The position numbers and the translations under genes are program-made. The notes below the pieces were generated by a model. The model saw only the letters and a list, made by a program, of their open reading frames with translations, was not told the DNA's origin and did no database searches. This document shows positions 6,584-14,212 of a stretch of DNA of 18,393 nucleotides, in pieces (position 1 is the first letter of the stretch; the number at the start of each line of letters is the position of its first letter). Source of the stretch: JAVEVF01 sp034005175 (GTDB lineage: Bacteria > Actinomycetota > Coriobacteriia > Anaerosomatales > SLCP01); NCBI GenBank assembly GCA_034005175.1, contig JAVEVF010000029.1:1-18393 (forward strand), in the 5' to 3' direction.

Positions 6584-7957
6584 GTGGTGAGTGGAGTGCA
6601 CGAGGACAACCGAGAGATGGTCAGCGCGATTCGAGAGCATCTGGGCGCGCGGCGTGTTCGCCAGGCTCTAGAGATGCTGCGTCCGATGTCGGTTGCCGAG
6701 ATAGCCGACATCCTGCGCGAGCTCTCGCCACCCGAGAGCGCAGCGCTCTTGCGGCCGCTGCCACGCGATCTTGCCGCGGATGTCTTCGCGCAGCTCACCA
6801 CCCACGAGCGTGACGACGTCTTGCGCGCGCTGACCGACGGGGAGACGCGTGAGCTTCTCGCATCGCTTGCTCCAGATGACCGCACCGAGCTGTTCGAGGA
6901 GCTCCCAGGAGAGATGACACAGAAGCTCCTCAACCTCTTGTCCCGGGAAGACCTTGAGGAGGTTCGCACATTCCTCGGCTATCCTGAGAAGAGCGTCGGC
7001 AGACTCGCCACCCCTGACTACGTGGCGGTGTCTCCTGACTGGACGGTCGCGCAGGCGCTCCAGCACATCCGCAAGCGTGGAGCGGAGAGCGAGACCATCG
7101 ATGTGATCTACGTGGCTGATCGGGGCTGGAAACTCGCAGGCGTATGTGAGCTGAGGAGCCTCATCCTCGCTGACCCCGACAGCAGCGTGCGTGAGGTCAT
7201 GCGTCCTGCCTTCGCGCAGCTCTCGGCGTTTGACGACCGCGAGGAAGCCGTGCGTGAGATGCGGCGGCACAACACCGTCGCGCTTCCCGTGGTGGATTCA
7301 TCGGGCGTGCTCATCGGTATCGTCACCGCCGACGACGTCTTCGATGTCTTTGAAGAAGAGACGACCGAGGACATCCACCGCACAGCGTCGATTTCCCCGC
7401 TTCGCGCCAGCTACCGTGGCCTTTCTGCCACGCAGCTCTACACCAAACGCATCGGGTGGCTGCTCGCGCTCCTGTTCTTCAGCCTCGTCTCATCTGGTGT
7501 CATCGCCGCATACGAGAGCATCCTTGCCTCAGTCCTTGCGCTCGCGTTCTTCATTCCGCTACTGGCCGACACAGGGGGCAACACCGGCTCGCAGTCCTCA
7601 GCGCTCGTGATCCGTGCGCTGGTGACTGACGACATCGAACTTGGTGACTGGTGGCGTGTCGTGGGCAAGGAGATCGCCGTCGGTGTCTTGCTCGGTGCCG
7701 CGCTGGGGGTCGGAGCATTCGCTCTCGGTTTGTTTCGAGGAGACCTTGGCTTGGCGCTGGTGCTGGCTATCTCCATGCTCCTCATAGTCGTGGCAGCCAA
7801 CATCATCGGTACGCTGCTCCCGTTCATACTCGTGAGGCTGGGGCAGGATCCGACCGTAGCTTCAAGCCCGTTGGTGACGTCGCTGACCGATGCAGTGGGG
7901 CTGTTCATCTACTTCAGTGTGGCGACATTGCTGCTGCTCGAACATGGGCAGCACTGA
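6584..7957 (+). CDS. mgtE: Magnesium transporter/channel MgtE
   Basis: At about 457 aa this matches the MgtE family (T. thermophilus about 450 aa). The order is a charged helical superfamily N domain (about 15-130), a pair of CBS domains (about 140-260; GWKLAGVCELRSL and VVDSSGVLIGIVTADD), then five membrane segments from about 285 onward. The cytosolic domains sense Mg2+ and close the pore when Mg2+ is plentiful. The signature GGNTGSQ (331-337) and the TDAVGLFIYF segment with Asp436, the position that governs ion selection, are both present. The GTG at 6584 has no strong ribosome-binding site. In-frame GTG 6596 or ATG 6617 are alternatives that do not affect the domains. It lies 15 bases after psuG and converges on the c-di-GMP gene with a 3-base gap. 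Placement after two salvage enzymes may be simple operon packing. Confidence 0.95.
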   Translation: MVSGVHEDNREMVSAIREHLGARRVRQALEMLRPMSVAEIADILRELSPPESAALLRPLPRDLAADVFAQLTTHERDDVLRALTDGETRELLASLAPDDRTELFEELPGEMTQKLLNLLSREDLEEVRTFLGYPEKSVGRLATPDYVAVSPDWTVAQALQHIRKRGAESETIDVIYVADRGWKLAGVCELRSLILADPDSSVREVMRPAFAQLSAFDDREEAVREMRRHNTVALPVVDSSGVLIGIVTADDVFDVFEEETTEDIHRTASISPLRASYRGLSATQLYTKRIGWLLALLFFSLVSSGVIAAYESILASVLALAFFIPLLADTGGNTGSQSSALVIRALVTDDIELGDWWRVVGKEIAVGVLLGAALGVGAFALGLFRGDLGLALVLAISMLLIVVAANIIGTLLPFILVRLGQDPTVASSPLVTSLTDAVGLFIYFSVATLLLLEHGQH

Positions 7958-7960
7958 GAT

Positions 7961-10420
7961 TCAGGCGATGAGCGTGCGCTTGCGCAGCAGCGGCTCGAGC
8001 AGGTCAGCAGGCAGCGCAGGGCTGATCAGATAGCCCTGCATCTCATCGCAGTGCTCGGAACGGAGGCACGCGTGCTGAACGCGCGTCTCCACGCCCTCGG
8101 CCACCGCGTCAATCCCAAGCTGTTTGGCGATGGAGATGACCGCACGGCAGACTGCGGTCGCACGGGCGTTTCGACCCAACCCCCACACGAACTCGTGATC
8201 GATCTTGATGGCATCGACCTCAAAGCGCAACAGCTGATCGAGCGAGGAGTGCCCGCGGCCGAAGTCGTCGATAGAGATGCGCACTCCGAGATCTCGCAGC
8301 TCCTCCCAGAGCACCCGCAGGTTCTCGCCGCTCCTGAAGGTGTCCTCGGTGATCTCGAGTTCAAGGGCTCCCGGTTCGAAGCCGTTCGCATACAGGAGTT
8401 CGCCGATGCGTCGCGCGAGACTCTGATCTGCGAACTGCCGTGCGGAGAGGTTGACGGTAAGCCGTGCGCCCTGCACCAGGCCCATGCGTCGCCAGCGGCC
8501 GAACTGCTCGCACGCTGTGCGGACGGTCCAGTGTCCGATATCCACGATAAGAGAGGACTCCTCGGCGATGGGAAGGAACGTGCCGGGAGCGATCTGGCCC
8601 ATCTCGGGGTGGTTCCAACGGATGAGCGTCTCGAGACCCGCGAGCACGCCGTCATCCACACGCAAGATCGGCTGGTAGCGAAGCTCGAACTCGCCACGCT
8701 CTGCCGCGCCGTGCAGGTCGTTTCTCAAACCGGAGAGCTGGCGGTCTTCCTCGGTGAGCCTTGCGTCGTGGAGACAGTACGTGTCGCGCCCGCTGTGTTT
8801 GGCCTCGTACATGGCTGCATCAGCACGGCCCAGTAACGCCCCGACATCTTCATGCTCTTCAGTGGACCCAAGAGCCACACCGATGCTGGCCGTCACGAAG
8901 ACATCGCGGCCCGAGACGACCACGGGGGTTCGGAAGCACTCCGACAGCTTGCCGGCGACGCGTTCTGCGTCTTCTGTGGTGGACGTGCCTGTCATCAATA
9001 CGGTGAACTCGTCGCCACCAAGTCGGGCGACCGTGTCCGCATCACGCAATGTGCTCTTGATGCGCCTGGCGATCTCCATGAGAACGGTGTCTCCCACCGA
9101 GTGGCCGAGGCTGTCGTTGATGTTCTTGAAGTGGTCGAGATCGACGAATGCGACGGCGAGCCGCTCCCCGGTCCTGCGGCTAGCGGATGCCGCGTGACGC
9201 AAGCGGTCGAGGAAGAGCGCCCGGTTCGCGAGCCCCGTGAGAGGGTCGTAGAACGCGAGGCGGCTCATGGCCTGCTCCGAGCGTTTGCGGTCGGTGATGT
9301 CACGTCCGGCCGTGACGATGACGTTACGACCATTCACATCGGCCGCCGTAGCATGGACCTCAACTGGTATACGTGTGCCGTCGCGTGCTAGGTAAAGCGT
9401 CTCGAAGATAGCCGCTCCAGTGCGCGCGAGGGCTTCACGGACGGTCTCGTGCACCTCGCGGTGCTCGGCGTCAAGCCATCCGAATGGCTCGATTGCGAGG
9501 AACTCCTCGCGCGTGTATCCGCACATCGAACAGACGCGTTCGTTCGCGTATATGGGCCTGCCGTCGGGGTCGTGAACAACCACCGCATCGTTGGCTTTGT
9601 CTAGCACGGCTGAGCGGAAGCGCAGCTCTTCCTCGGCAGCTGTGCGTCGTGTGACGTCGATGCCCGAGCACAAGACGCCGATGACGGCATCATCGTCATC
9701 GCGTATCAGCGTAGTGTGCCACTCGATGCGGTGGACGGTGCCATCGGCTCTCATGACATCGTGTTCGCATGGCAGCTCTTCGTCGGGTGCGAGGCCTTCT
9801 ACCGTCCTTTGGAACGCCGAGCGGCACGCATCACGCTGCTCGATGGGCACGAACTCGTCCAGCCAGTTGTGCCCTATGACCTCGGCGGCAGGCCGGCCGA
9901 GCATGTCGCTTCCGGCACGGTTGATGCGCGTGATCATGCCGAGTGAATCAACGGCCATGATTATGGCGGGCGCCGCATCGAAGAACTGCTGGAGTGGACC
10001 GTGCTCGACCTGCGATTCAGCGATGATCTCATCGGTCGGGGCCACCGGCTGCTTCTCGGTCTCATCATGTGTCTCTCGCAGAACGCACACGACCCTGCCC
10101 GTCACATCGAAGATGGGTTGCCAGCGTTCCTCCATCCACCGGCTCACTCCTGCAAGATCGGTGGCATGCCGAGCGACCGAGCGCGTCTGCTGGTCTCTGA
10201 AAACCTCCCGAGCGACACACTCGCTACAGGGCGTCGATGAACCCACTATCGACACATGACACACGGTACCGACCAGATCAGAGGCGTCGACACCTGCCTC
10301 TGCTCCTGCTGCGGTGTTCGCGTATCCGATGGTGAGATCGGGGAGAATGCACATGACCGGGTGTGGGGCATCGCCATGCAGACGATCAACGAGTTCACGG
10401 ATACGTTCGTCCAGCGACAT
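7961..10420 (-). CDS. Cyclic-di-GMP turnover protein: PAS-PAS-PAS-GGDEF-EAL
   Basis: This is an 819-aa protein with no evident membrane segment or signal peptide. The first PAS-like domain (about 10-118) carries Cys54, Cys65 and Cys68 in a C-x10-C-x2-C arrangement seen in some redox- or ligand-sensing PAS domains. PAS 2 covers about 140-260 and PAS 3 about 265-380. The diguanylate cyclase domain has a canonical GGDEF (468-472) and an inhibitory-site RDAD (459-462) exactly five residues before it. The phosphodiesterase domain (about 565-815) has ETL in place of EAL (597-599) but keeps Glu597, Asn657, Glu689, the DDFG loop (718-721), Lys739, Glu775 and Gln795. Both activities are therefore plausible, gated by PAS input. 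The ATG at 10420 has GAGAGGGG about seven bases upstream. A leader of about 100 bases with two hairpins precedes it. Confidence 0.93.
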   Translation of the reverse strand: MSLDERIRELVDRLHGDAPHPVMCILPDLTIGYANTAAGAEAGVDASDLVGTVCHVSIVGSSTPCSECVAREVFRDQQTRSVARHATDLAGVSRWMEERWQPIFDVTGRVVCVLRETHDETEKQPVAPTDEIIAESQVEHGPLQQFFDAAPAIIMAVDSLGMITRINRAGSDMLGRPAAEVIGHNWLDEFVPIEQRDACRSAFQRTVEGLAPDEELPCEHDVMRADGTVHRIEWHTTLIRDDDDAVIGVLCSGIDVTRRTAAEEELRFRSAVLDKANDAVVVHDPDGRPIYANERVCSMCGYTREEFLAIEPFGWLDAEHREVHETVREALARTGAAIFETLYLARDGTRIPVEVHATAADVNGRNVIVTAGRDITDRKRSEQAMSRLAFYDPLTGLANRALFLDRLRHAASASRRTGERLAVAFVDLDHFKNINDSLGHSVGDTVLMEIARRIKSTLRDADTVARLGGDEFTVLMTGTSTTEDAERVAGKLSECFRTPVVVSGRDVFVTASIGVALGSTEEHEDVGALLGRADAAMYEAKHSGRDTYCLHDARLTEEDRQLSGLRNDLHGAAERGEFELRYQPILRVDDGVLAGLETLIRWNHPEMGQIAPGTFLPIAEESSLIVDIGHWTVRTACEQFGRWRRMGLVQGARLTVNLSARQFADQSLARRIGELLYANGFEPGALELEITEDTFRSGENLRVLWEELRDLGVRISIDDFGRGHSSLDQLLRFEVDAIKIDHEFVWGLGRNARATAVCRAVISIAKQLGIDAVAEGVETRVQHACLRSEHCDEMQGYLISPALPADLLEPLLRKRTLIA

Positions 10421-10539
10421 GCGACACCCCTCTCAGGCCCTCGGTCGCTGATGTCCACCTGTGTGCATCAGCAATGGGAAACCGATTTTCCCTGTTAGTC
10501 GTATCGGCTGTCGGGAGTGCCCACTTGAGTAGTTTACCA
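10421..10539 (-). promoter_or_regulatory. Promoter and two-hairpin leader of the c-di-GMP gene
   Basis: On the minus strand an extended -10, TGGTAAACT (10531-10539), predicts a start near 10524. The leader then holds GGGAAA-ATCGG-TTTCCC (10476-10492) and a 7-bp stem GCTGATG/CATCAGC with a 12-base loop (10447-10472), before the ribosome-binding site at about 10427-10434. The sequence does not match the GEMM-type c-di-GMP riboswitch core as I know it. The hairpins lack U-tracts and are not obvious terminators. The function is unknown. Confidence 0.4.
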
Positions 10540-10594
10540 GGACGTCTCTTGGTTTTCCGCCAGTGAGATATGTGTGCGCGGTGATTGTGAAGGC

Positions 10595-11758
10595 TCAGTA
10601 TCGCAGCAACGCGGCAGCGTCAGAATCCGCAGCCTCGCGCACCTCCTCCGAGCCCAACACGTAGACCGTGCCGCCGTGCAGCAAGGTCGCTTTCGCCGAG
10701 TAGTCGAGCAGATCGATGTCGCCCTTCTGAGGTTGGGTATGCACGGTCGTCTGCCCGCTTGTCGTGTCGTAGACACCCCAGCCGGTATCCTCATCGCTGA
10801 CGATGAGCGTCTCGATGCGCCCATCGACAGCCGCTGGCACGATCTCATGCAAGTCGCTGGTCGCCAAGGCGCTCGCTCGGCTCTCTGCAAACGCTTGAAG
10901 CGCATGTTTGGCGTCAGCGGTAAGCGACGGACCGAGGAGTTCGAGGGCTTCATCGAGGATCTCGTGTGGAGTCGCCTCGTCGGGGTTGCCTAAGATCGCA
11001 TCGTCGAACAGGTTGTCATGCGTATTGGCTTCGCGGTAGATGGGCAGCAGGTAGTCTACGCCGGCGAGCAGAAGCGGGACGTGCGGGGCTAAGAGATCCC
11101 GAAGGCCCGCATCGATGATGCGGAAGTAGCGGAAGAGATCGTCTTTGAGACGTTCTTGTCCGCCTCCATGACCGTGGAAGATCGCCGAGCGCCGGCCGTG
11201 CTTGGTCATGCTGGCGGTTGAGCGAGAATGAGACTGTACCTGCCTTTCATAGTCGTCATACTGCAGGGCCTCCGCAAGGCCCTGCGGAAGGCCAGCGGAA
11301 TCCATCTCACGAATCTCACCGGCAGTACCCTCAAACAGACGCACATGCTTCTGACTAAGAGCAAGCACGTAAAAGCGCGGTCCGGAGTCGGTCGCGGGGA
11401 TAAGAGGACGCAGCAAGAACCTCGATCCAACGCGCACGCGCTCAGGAAGCGTCCTAACGCTGCGGAAGACGTCTGACGTATCGCGCGTTATGAATAGTGC
11501 CAGGCCCTCGAACCCCTCACGCCAAAACGCGGGATCGCCTTGGGCGTCCCATGCGTCCGCGAGGATGCGCTCGACCTCTGGAGACCGCATCCCGCCTTCG
11601 GTCAACGCGTCAGCGGCTCTGGTAAGAAGGTTTCGCAGACGGATGGGGTCTTGTCGTGTCTCTGCACCCGTCCGGTGGACGGGGAGATAGATGGAGATGG
11701 CAGGCCAACCCTCGTGGCGCGCGAGGCGCTCGAGCATCTCCCGGCCGTTCGTGCTCAT
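10595..11758 (-). CDS. baeRF family 3-type protein (bacterial eRF1-like) with a GGQ tripeptide
   Basis: The 387-aa protein opens with WPAISIYLPVHRTGAETRQDPIRLRNLL, typical of the bacterial archaeo-eukaryotic release-factor-like (baeRF) family 3. Later segments support this: RFYVLALSQKHVRLFEG (131-143), VPLLLAGVDYLLPIYREAN (227-245) and a C-terminal ATLLHGGTVYVLGSEE. Residues 194-201 read FHGHGGGQ and so contain Gly-Gly-Gln, the tripeptide that eRF1 and bacterial release factors use for peptidyl-tRNA hydrolysis. Family members are proposed to act on ribosomes, but function is not established. The ATG at 11758 has AAGGGAGG seven bases upstream. A more upstream in-frame ATG at 11857 would read through the promoter area and is rejected. 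The gene diverges from the SRP RNA, itself followed by dnaX. The family call is good; a release-factor activity is inference. Confidence 0.85.
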   Translation of the reverse strand: MSTNGREMLERLARHEGWPAISIYLPVHRTGAETRQDPIRLRNLLTRAADALTEGGMRSPEVERILADAWDAQGDPAFWREGFEGLALFITRDTSDVFRSVRTLPERVRVGSRFLLRPLIPATDSGPRFYVLALSQKHVRLFEGTAGEIREMDSAGLPQGLAEALQYDDYERQVQSHSRSTASMTKHGRRSAIFHGHGGGQERLKDDLFRYFRIIDAGLRDLLAPHVPLLLAGVDYLLPIYREANTHDNLFDDAILGNPDEATPHEILDEALELLGPSLTADAKHALQAFAESRASALATSDLHEIVPAAVDGRIETLIVSDEDTGWGVYDTTSGQTTVHTQPQKGDIDLLDYSAKATLLHGGTVYVLGSEEVREAADSDAAALLRY

Positions 11759-11783
11759 GGTGGTGCCTCCCTTCCAGACACAC

Positions 11784-11812
11784 AGAATGTTCCCCGTCCG
11801 CTCATCTGCCAA
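11784..11812 (-). promoter_or_regulatory. Candidate promoter of the baeRF gene
   Basis: On the minus strand, TTGGCA (complement of 11807-11812, five of six to -35) is 17 bases from CATTCT (complement of 11784-11789, a poor -10). This would give a leader of about 20 bases carrying only the ribosome-binding site at 11766-11773. The -35 and spacing are good and the -10 is weak. Confidence 0.35.
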
Positions 11813-11832
11813 CGGATGTGGCGTGCGCGTGT

Positions 11833-11852
11833 GCCACACCGTATACTGTGGC
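11833..11852 (+). promoter_or_regulatory. Promoter -10 of the SRP RNA inside a short inverted repeat
   Basis: TATACT at 11842-11847 is a good -10 element that places transcription start about 7-12 bases before the SRP RNA closing helix. No clear -35 is seen 17 bases upstream. The -10 is framed by a 6-bp inverted repeat, GCCACA (11833-11838) and TGTGGC (11847-11852), which could be an operator or chance. Confidence 0.45.
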
Positions 11853-11861
11853 TTCACAATG

Positions 11862-11970
11862 ACGCCCCCGAGCGGGGCTCGGACGGCGGTACGGCGTGAA
11901 CCTGGTCAGGTCCGGAAGGAAGCAGCCATAAGCGTCCTCTGCCGAGCGTCCGGGTCCCGCTCGGGGGCGT
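11862..11970 (+). ncRNA. ffs: Signal recognition particle RNA, small bacterial (4.5S) type
   Basis: The invariant SRP core GGTCAGGTCCGGAAGGAAGC begins at 11904 and continues to the AGCAGCC at 11921-11927, with the GGAA tetraloop at 11914-11917 between the symmetric and asymmetric loops that bind Ffh. Bases 11862-11876 pair with 11956-11970 over 15 bp to close the hairpin, and CGGACG (11880-11885) pairs with CGTCCG (11947-11952). The length of about 109 bases fits the small 4.5S type without an Alu domain. With Ffh the RNA targets membrane and secreted proteins to FtsY and the translocon. The 5' end may lie a few bases upstream. No U-run follows the closing helix, so 3' maturation may need processing. 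It is the usual neighbour of dnaX. Confidence 0.95.
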
Positions 11971-12001
11971 CGCGCCCTCGGTCGCATGTCGCCGGGAGGG
12001 C

Positions 12002-12007
12002 TATACT
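12002..12007 (+). promoter_or_regulatory. Candidate -10 of the dnaX promoter
   Basis: TATACT at 12002-12007 repeats the hexamer used before ffs and would start transcription about 25 bases before the dnaX ATG. No good -35 is seen 16-18 bases upstream. Readthrough from ffs is also possible because no intrinsic terminator is visible after the SRP RNA. Confidence 0.4.
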
Positions 12008-12039
12008 CGGAGACAGAACACGACACACGAGAGGCTCGG

Positions 12040-13884
12040 ATGGCTCATCAGTCCCTGTACCGCAAATACCGACCACAGACGTTCGAAGACGTGGTCGGGC
12101 AGCCGCATGTTACGCGCACGCTAAGAAACGCGGTGGCCGAGGAGGCCGTCGCGCATGCCTACCTCTTCACTGGCCCACGAGGGACGGGCAAGACCACGAC
12201 AGCGCGTATCCTGGCCAAGGCGCTTGAGTGCGAGCAGGGGCCTACGCCAGAGCCCGACGGCACCTGTGACCAGTGTGTGGACATCGCTGCAGGTCGGCAC
12301 CCCGACGTCTACGAACTCGATGCTGCCTCACGCACACAGGTCGATATCGTGCGCGAGGAGATCATCGGCCGGCTGGCTTACGCGCCGACGCGGGGACGCT
12401 GGAAGGTCTACATCATCGACGAGGTACACATGCTGTCGACGCATGCGTTCAATGCTCTCCTCAAGAGCATCGAGGAGCCACCACCACACACGGTGTTCAT
12501 CCTGTGCACCACGCATCCGCACAAAGTCCCCGAGACCATTCACTCACGCTGTCAGCGTTTCGATTTCCGGCGCATCGGCATGGAGGAGATCGTCGAGCGC
12601 CTCGGGCAGATCGCCGAGCGGGAGGGCTACTCTGTCGCCCAAGGCGCCCTCGCACTGGTCGCCAAACATGCTGGCGGTGGGATGCGTGACGCCATCTCCA
12701 CACTTGAGCAGCTCGCCGCCTTCTCAGGAGGCCAGATCGCCCTTGATGATGTGGAAGAACTGCTCGGCGAGGTCGATAGTGCGCTGCTGTTTGAAGTGGC
12801 TGATCTTGTCGCTGCACGCGATGTGGCGGAGTCGTTTCGCTTCGTGGCTCGTCTGTCATCTGCCGGCGTGGACATCCCTGAGTTCGTACGTGAGCTTCTT
12901 GGACATGTGCGTGATCTGTACGTGGTCTCCACCGTGGGTGACGCACAAGACATCGTCGATGTGACGAGTGCCGACGCCGCCCGGCTCACAGGCCAGGCTG
13001 CTGCGTTCGGGCCCGACCGTCTTGCCCGGATGCTTGATCTGCTCGGCGAACTCGTCGGCGAGTTGCGGTGGACGCCGGATCCGCGTCTTGCGCTCGAGGT
13101 GGCGCTCACGCGCCTTGCGCGACCCCAGGGCGAACTGACCTTAGAAGCGCTCGCGGAGCGTGTGTCTTCTCTGGAAGCGGCGGTCTCGACCGCGGCGCCA
13201 CTGCCTCCTGCTGCACCTTCGGCGCGCGCGACGCCGACGGCCGCCTCTGCGACCAAACCTAGTGTCGCTCCGGTGCCCGCGCGCCCCGCGCGCGCAGATG
13301 AAAGCATCGCCGAGGCACCAACCATCCCTCCACCACAGCCCACGATGGACGGAGATGTCCTTGATCGCGCGCACGTCAAGCGCGCATGGCTTGCGATCGT
13401 CGCTGAGGTGCGCAAGCTCAAACCTGCGCGTGCTGCCATCTTTGACGGCACCGAGGTCGATGTAGATATGGATGGTCGCACGCTGGTGATCGAATTTCCT
13501 GCCGACGCGGCCTTCCGCCTCAAACAAGCCGCCGATGCCGATAGCTCACAGCTGCTCAAACGAGCTCTTGCCACGGTGCTCGGCGCGGTGCCACCATTCC
13601 GGTTCCAGTTGGGCCGAGGTGCTGTTGTGACTGCCGGGCCGCTACCGCAGGAGTCTCCGGCGGAATCCAAGGGGCAAGGCAAAGACGAGGTGCGCGAAAA
13701 GGCACGAGAACAAGCCGGTGAGATGACCGCCACAGAGTCTGCGGTGACACCTGCAGCACAACCGGACACACAAGGTCCAGCCGGCACCTCCGCAGATGTC
13801 GCCGATGTAGAACGGCTGCTCATGAACGAACTCGGTGCCGAGATGATTGCTGAACACACGCTTGAACCAGATGGAAAGGACTGA
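12040..13884 (+). CDS. dnaX: DNA polymerase III subunit gamma/tau
   Basis: This 614-aa clamp-loader ATPase opens the beta clamp and couples replicase subunits. It starts MAHQSLYRKYRPQTFEDVVGQ, the family hallmark. Walker A is GPRGTGKT (45-52), Walker B is IIDEVH (125-130), sensor 1 lies in ILCTTHP and the arginine finger is in SRC (Arg170). The zinc module reads Cys64, Asp73, Cys76, Cys79: the second ligand, normally Cys, is Asp. After the lid and domain III (to about 370) comes an Ala/Pro-rich linker (about 395-450), a domain of about 100 residues beginning DRAHVKRAWLAIVAEV, and a charged tail. No A-rich slippery site for a programmed gamma frameshift is evident. GAGAGG lies five bases before the ATG. 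ybaB follows after 4 bases. Confidence 0.96.
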   Translation: MAHQSLYRKYRPQTFEDVVGQPHVTRTLRNAVAEEAVAHAYLFTGPRGTGKTTTARILAKALECEQGPTPEPDGTCDQCVDIAAGRHPDVYELDAASRTQVDIVREEIIGRLAYAPTRGRWKVYIIDEVHMLSTHAFNALLKSIEEPPPHTVFILCTTHPHKVPETIHSRCQRFDFRRIGMEEIVERLGQIAEREGYSVAQGALALVAKHAGGGMRDAISTLEQLAAFSGGQIALDDVEELLGEVDSALLFEVADLVAARDVAESFRFVARLSSAGVDIPEFVRELLGHVRDLYVVSTVGDAQDIVDVTSADAARLTGQAAAFGPDRLARMLDLLGELVGELRWTPDPRLALEVALTRLARPQGELTLEALAERVSSLEAAVSTAAPLPPAAPSARATPTAASATKPSVAPVPARPARADESIAEAPTIPPPQPTMDGDVLDRAHVKRAWLAIVAEVRKLKPARAAIFDGTEVDVDMDGRTLVIEFPADAAFRLKQAADADSSQLLKRALATVLGAVPPFRFQLGRGAVVTAGPLPQESPAESKGQGKDEVREKAREQAGEMTATESAVTPAAQPDTQGPAGTSADVADVERLLMNELGAEMIAEHTLEPDGKD

Positions 13885-13888
13885 GGAC

Positions 13889-14203
13889 GTGAAGCCCAAT
13901 CTCTCCAGCATGATGAAACAAGCACAGAAGATGCAGGCCGACATGGCGCGTGTACAAGAAGAGCTTGCCGAGGCCACTGTCGAGGCCTCGGTAGGCGGTG
14001 GCGCGGTGAAGGCTGTGATGAGCGGCGACCTGAAGCTTGACCGTGTCGCCATCGACCCCGCCGCCGTCGACCCCGATGATGTGGGCATGCTCGAGGATCT
14101 TGTGGCTGCCGCAGTAAACGAAGCCATTCGTCAGGCTCAGGAACTGGCATCAAGCAAGATGGCTGCGGTCACCGGGGGCATGAACATCCCCGGCCTGATG
14201 TAG
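13889..14203 (+). CDS. ybaB: Nucleoid-associated protein, YbaB/EbfC family
   Basis: This small 104-aa protein has the family core: an N-terminal helix NLSSMMKQAQKMQADMARVQEEL, then VEASVGGGAVKAVMSGDLKL, the VDPDDVGMLEDLVAAAVNEAI segment and a Gly/Met-rich end (GGMNIPGLM). YbaB/EbfC forms dimers that bind DNA, and it is almost always found between dnaX and recR. I chose the GTG at 13889, four bases after the dnaX stop, with GGAAAGGA about eight bases upstream. An ATG at 13871, overlapping dnaX, is possible but has a poorer site. recR follows after 9 bases, so the three genes are very likely one transcript. Confidence 0.93.
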   Translation: MKPNLSSMMKQAQKMQADMARVQEELAEATVEASVGGGAVKAVMSGDLKLDRVAIDPAAVDPDDVGMLEDLVAAAVNEAIRQAQELASSKMAAVTGGMNIPGLM

Positions 14204-14212
14204 CGAGGCCGC

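Noticed and set aside
5564..6640. Long minus-strand open frame opposite psuG
   Set aside because: It is a codon-bias shadow in GC-rich DNA: no homologous motifs, and the plus-strand psuG is unambiguous.
8051..8836. 261-codon plus-strand frame opposite the EAL domain
   Set aside because: The opposite strand encodes an intact EAL domain with all catalytic motifs. The plus-strand frame shows no recognisable protein family.
10421..10594. GEMM-type c-di-GMP riboswitch before the GGDEF-EAL gene
   Set aside because: Hairpins are present, but the conserved GEMM core sequences and paired GNRA/receptor arrangement are not visible by eye. I report only an undefined structured leader.
13670..13720. Programmed frameshift site in dnaX to make a short gamma form
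   Set aside because: The A-containing stretches here are short and do not form an A-AAA-AAG-like slippery heptamer in frame.
12627..14153. 508-codon minus-strand open frame opposite dnaX and ybaB
   Set aside because: It is Ser/Arg/Ala-rich with no domain motifs, and lies antisense to clear dnaX and ybaB coding sequence.
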